Assembly: GCF_900604945.1 (NCBI RefSeq)
Contig: NZ_UWPB01000001.1
Coordinates: 682,001 to 746,000 of the forward strand
Origin: Ruminococcus sp. Marseille-P6503
Lineage (GTDB): Bacteria; Bacillota; Clostridia; Oscillospirales; Ruminococcaceae
Direction: 5' to 3'
DNA length: 64,000 bases
The notes beneath the pieces are model-generated. The model was not told the DNA's origin. It saw nothing but the letters and a program-made list of their open reading frames with translations, and searched no databases. Both the position numbers and the translations under genes were made by a program. Below are positions 61,086 through 64,000 of the stretch, piece after piece; within the stretch, counting starts at the first letter, position 1; every line of letters starts with the position of its first letter.

Positions 61086-62546
61086 TTAAACGTAATCTGA
61101 AGGATTGAGCGCGACGCCGTTCTTTCTTATCTCAAAGTGCAGATGAGGTCCGGTAGAATATCCGGTTGAACCGACGGTTCCAAGCACGTCGCCCTGCTTG
61201 ACCTGCTGACCTACGCTTACGGTGATTCCCTCTGAGTGACCGTAAAGCGTCCACCAGCCGTCGCCGTGATCGATAATGCAGTATCTGCCGTAGCCGCCTC
61301 CGCAGCCGCAGCTTCCGTTTTTGCCGTAGTCGTGAGGACAGTAATTTTCAACTCGTATTACAGTGCCGTCGGCAGCGGCGCATATCTTTGCCCCTCTAAT
61401 ATTGCTTGAATAAATGTCAATACCCGCATGATAAGCGCCCCATCTCCAGCCTACTCCGTAAGAAATATGATAGAATCCGGGAACGGGCCATGTAAACATT
61501 GATTTGTCCTCGTAGCCGTAATCGTCATTATTTGTGGAATTGTCGTTATTGTTAGAGGTATTGCCTGTTTCGGCGTTTCCTGATGATGAAGAACCGCCTG
61601 ACGAGGAAGTGCCGCCGTTGTTCTGCTGTTGCTGCAGAGCTTCAAGCCTTTTGCGTTCCTCCTCTTCCTTGCGCTTTCTTTCTTCCTCTTCCTTTTTCTT
61701 TATTTCTTCCTGCTCCTTGTAAAGCTGCTGCAGCTCGGCTTCAAATTCCTCCTGCTCCTGCTGAGCCTGCTTCTGGTTAGCAAGGAAGGTTTCTTTATCC
61801 TGTTCAAGCTGATCGATCATAGCCTGACTCTCGGCATAAAGCACGTCAAGCTTGTCCTTCTGCTCCTGATGCTTTTCCTTCTGGGCTTCAAGCTCGTCTT
61901 TATTGGCTTCAAGCTCAGACTTCTCGGCTTCAAGAGCCACTTCATCGGCTTCGTACTGCTTTTTAAGGTCGACAAGATTATCAATCATGTCATTATCGTG
62001 GTCGGCAACCCGTTTTACAAGCTCAAGCTTCATCAGCATATCGTAAAAATCAGTTGCTCCCACAAGTATATCGGTATACGAATCGCTTCCGGCGACATAC
62101 ATGATCCTTATACGCTGCATAAACTCGTCAATACCGGTTTCAATCTCTGTTTTCTTATTGGCAATCTGAAGCTCTTTCTGGGCAATACTGTCGGTAAGCG
62201 CGTCTATTTCGTCCTCAAGCTGACCGATAGATTCCTCAAGAGTAAGAATAGTTTCCTGAACGGTTTCTATCTGTTCTTCAATCGCAGCCTGATTTTCTTC
62301 TTCCGAAGCAATATCGTCCTTGGTGTCGGAAATTTTCTGATCCAGCTCCTTTTGCTTTTCCTCAAGGTCTGAAATCTTTTCCTTTGCCGCTTCAATATTC
62401 TTGGCGTTCTTTTTGGCTTCGCTGCTTGTGGCAACGGCGGTGCTCTGTGAAATAACGGCGTTTTTGCCGCCTGCAAGAACGGTAAAAGCAGCAATCACCG
62501 CTAACGAACACGCAAGCATACGCTTCATCAAACTGGTTCTGTTCAC
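61086..62546 (-). CDS. secreted coiled-coil M23 peptidase (PcsB/EnvC-like), paralogue
   Basis: The 486-residue product has a signal peptide (about 1–35), a coiled coil (about 45–290), a low-complexity Gln/Gly/Ser/Asn/Thr linker (about 295–345) and a C-terminal M23 domain with AYHAGIDI and PHLHFEIR. It has the same Cys-rich insert as its neighbour, CPHDYGK then GSCGCGGGYG. The start is GTG 62546 after CGGAGG. Tandem paralogues downstream of ftsEX fit a model in which FtsEX regulates two wall hydrolases, as PcsB in streptococci. Confidence 0.88.
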   Translation of the reverse strand: MNRTSLMKRMLACSLAVIAAFTVLAGGKNAVISQSTAVATSSEAKKNAKNIEAAKEKISDLEEKQKELDQKISDTKDDIASEEENQAAIEEQIETVQETILTLEESIGQLEDEIDALTDSIAQKELQIANKKTEIETGIDEFMQRIRIMYVAGSDSYTDILVGATDFYDMLMKLELVKRVADHDNDMIDNLVDLKKQYEADEVALEAEKSELEANKDELEAQKEKHQEQKDKLDVLYAESQAMIDQLEQDKETFLANQKQAQQEQEEFEAELQQLYKEQEEIKKKEEEERKRKEEEERKRLEALQQQQNNGGTSSSGGSSSSGNAETGNTSNNNDNSTNNDDYGYEDKSMFTWPVPGFYHISYGVGWRWGAYHAGIDIYSSNIRGAKICAAADGTVIRVENYCPHDYGKNGSCGCGGGYGRYCIIDHGDGWWTLYGHSEGITVSVGQQVKQGDVLGTVGSTGYSTGPHLHFEIRKNGVALNPSDYV

Positions 62547-62638
62547 TTTTCAATCCTCCGTAGTTTCGGCGGAACCCTATGTATATTTAGCCGCCTGTCA
62601 ATTTTTACACGTCTTTATTTATTAACAGCATACAGCTG

Positions 62639-62689
62639 TTCAGAAGCTGAAGCGATAAAAGCCGAGAGCTGTAGGTTTCAGCTTCTGAA
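62639..62689. repeat. perfect 13-base inverted repeat in the ftsX–M23 gap
   Basis: TTCAGAAGCTGAA at 62639–62651 and TTCAGCTTCTGAA at 62677–62689 form a perfect stem with a 25-base loop. A second hairpin (GCAGCATAAGCTTTGCTGC, 62754–62772) is nearer ftsX. Neither has a strong U-run; processing or partial termination is possible in this 237-base gap. Confidence 0.45.
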
Positions 62690-62783
62690 TAAACTTAAAG
62701 GCAGACTGATAAAACCCCGAAAGTTATACAGCCTGCCTGAAGTTCTCTGTTTAGCAGCATAAGCTTTGCTGCAAGCTGTGTTT

Positions 62784-63689
62784 TTATACCTTAAGATGCT
62801 TTCCTGCGCTTATTGATGTTCCTATCGCTCCTATAAGAGCTCCTGCCGCGGCATAAGCGATTGTGACAGGCCAGAACATATCCTTGAATGAGTACAGGTT
62901 TTTAACTCCGAGAATATTCCACAGCTTGAAATCATCGTTGAATATATTGTACACGCCTTCATAAGCGAATTTTGTCAGAAGAAGAGCGCCGGCAGCAGCC
63001 AGAATACCAACGATCATACCCTCAACGAAAAAGGGGATTCTTATAAAACTGTTGGTAGCCCCTACATATTTCATGATATTGATTTCTTTGCGTCTTGCAA
63101 AAACGCTTGTGCGGGTAGTGTTTGAAATAATTATAAGACATACGATTATAAGCGCCAGCACGATCGCGGCGGAAATAACGGTAAGTATCCGGCGTATGCT
63201 TATAAGCACATCTGCAAAAGCAGTAGGCGATTTTGTAGACTCAACGTTTTCAAAAGTTTCTATCTGAGTTGTGGTTTCAGTCATTTTCTGAATATCCGCA
63301 ACCGTAAGACGGAAAGTATCAGGAAGAGGATTGTCGTCGGCATACTGGAAAAGCTCCCGTTCCTCTTCAGTCATATCCTCCATCATGTTTTCCCAGGCGC
63401 TTTCCTTTGAATAAAACTCAACGGTGCTGACATTCGGAATCTGCTTTATTTTATCCTGAAGCTCCTGAGTAGCTTCATCGGTTATATTATCCTTTATCTG
63501 AACTACGACTTCGCTTTTATCCTCAATTCCGCCGATGATCCGATTAAGGTTAACCGACAGAAGCACTGAAAGTCCGACCATAAGCAGGGAAACCAGCATA
63601 ATGCAGAATGAGGCGAACGACATCATACGGTTGGTCCATATACTTTTAAGGCCCTGATTTATAAGGTACCTGAAACTGTTAATTTTCAT
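62784..63689 (-). CDS. ftsX: cell division protein FtsX
   Basis: FtsX is the membrane subunit of the FtsEX complex, which transmits ATPase cycles to extracellular wall hydrolases. The 301-residue product has a first helix (about 22–44), an extracellular domain (about 55–170, starting VVVQIKDNITDEATQEL), and three C-terminal helices with ARRKEINIMKYVGATNSFIRIPFFVEGM, broken here as a conserved FtsX block. Its ATG overlaps the ftsE stop by 11 bases, so the two are coupled. The M23 hydrolases downstream are likely partners. Confidence 0.93.
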   Translation of the reverse strand: MKINSFRYLINQGLKSIWTNRMMSFASFCIMLVSLLMVGLSVLLSVNLNRIIGGIEDKSEVVVQIKDNITDEATQELQDKIKQIPNVSTVEFYSKESAWENMMEDMTEEERELFQYADDNPLPDTFRLTVADIQKMTETTTQIETFENVESTKSPTAFADVLISIRRILTVISAAIVLALIIVCLIIISNTTRTSVFARRKEINIMKYVGATNSFIRIPFFVEGMIVGILAAAGALLLTKFAYEGVYNIFNDDFKLWNILGVKNLYSFKDMFWPVTIAYAAAGALIGAIGTSISAGKHLKV

Positions 63690-64000
63690 TTGAACCTCCT
63701 ATGACATCGTCAAAAGCAATATTACCGTGATTGATATTAATAATGCGTCCGCCGAAATAGCGCACAAGATCATGCTCATGGGTAACCATGAGAATAGTAG
63801 TTCCGCATTCGTTAATACCTTTTAATAGCTCTACGATTTCATAAGAAAGGGCAGGGTCGATATTTCCGGTAGGCTCGTCAGCAATAATCAGCTGAGGATC
63901 GTTCACCAGGGCTCTGGCAAGAGCGACTCTCTGCTGTTCGCCTCCCGAAAGCTCGGTAGGATACGCTTTCGCCTTATGCGACAGACCGACAAGACTGATA
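63679..64000 (-). CDS. ftsE: cell division ATP-binding protein FtsE (C-terminal part, cut by window end)
   Basis: The frame is open to the window edge and encodes the C-terminal half of FtsE: the ABC signature LSGGEQQRVALARALVNDP, Walker B IIADEPTGNID and the H-loop in MVTHEHDLV. Walker A and the N terminus lie outside the window. FtsE is a small ABC ATPase working with FtsX at the septum. The last codons overlap the ftsX start. The visible part, about 107 residues, matches the family closely. Confidence 0.93.
   Translation of the reverse strand, partial: ISLVGLSHKAKAYPTELSGGEQQRVALARALVNDPQLIIADEPTGNIDPALSYEIVELLKGINECGTTILMVTHEHDLVRYFGGRIININHGNIAFDDVIGGSNEN

Noticed and set aside
61629-62372. 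247-codon plus-strand ORF, very rich in Leu and Phe
   Set aside because: Antisense shadow of the Glu/Lys/Gln-rich coiled coil of the M23 peptidase.

Overview
The window is a chromosomal stretch from a spore-forming, Gram-positive anaerobe of the class Clostridia, most likely Oscillospiraceae (Ruminococcus-like). This rests on the hprK–PHP–murB–rapZ–whiA–dnaE gene order, the sporulation genes spmA, spmB and spoIIP, Firmicutes-type riboswitches and T-box, AGGAGG ribosome binding sites with frequent GTG/TTG starts, and IreB. No rRNA, tRNA, CRISPR array, complete insertion sequence or prophage was seen. The assignment is inference from gene content; no database search was run.

Layout. 1–12 kb: methionine gamma-lyase family enzyme, hprK, a PHP phosphoesterase, murB, rapZ, whiA, dnaE, then two M16 peptidase-like genes of the YfmF/YfmH type. 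12–17 kb: lgt (with an unusual acidic C-terminal tail), folD, rpsO and pnp, the last two each preceded by a structured leader. 17–21 kb: two zinc-ribbon membrane proteins, an orphan small gene, spmA/spmB on the minus strand and an AbrB-type regulator. 21–26 kb (minus): ABC transporter (ATPase plus two ABC-2 permeases) with a NarL-type two-component system, resembling the Bacillus lnrLMN–lnrJK layout. 26–27.7 kb: a lipoprotein, a decayed sigma-factor fragment and an HD-domain protein.

27.8–35 kb is the most interesting part. A cobalamin riboswitch precedes an operon encoding a small HNH-repeat-like protein, a sortase-anchored surface protein built like animal transcobalamin/intrinsic factor (DUF4430 beta domain plus an alpha/alpha-barrel), a second membrane-tethered DUF4430 protein, an EcfT membrane subunit, and one polypeptide fusing two ECF ATPases to a membrane S-like domain. 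Together they look like a complete B12 capture-and-import machine for a Gram-positive cell.

35–54 kb: a CmpB-type membrane protein, ispD, prs, a metallophosphoesterase, a PAS protein, tgt, mntP, a HAD phosphatase, an acyl-CoA synthetase, a membrane protein, T-box-controlled pheST, ireB, glyA, and the lysine-riboswitch-controlled asd–dapA–dapB operon on the minus strand. 54–64 kb: queA, a 49-residue membrane protein, a VanY/VanXY-like peptidase without signal peptide, spoIIP, pepF, two paralogous coiled-coil M23 peptidases, and ftsX/ftsE (cut by the window end). The M23 pair next to ftsEX suggests FtsEX-activated wall hydrolases. A dispersed repeat occurs in two forms near 36.4 kb and 59.5 kb.
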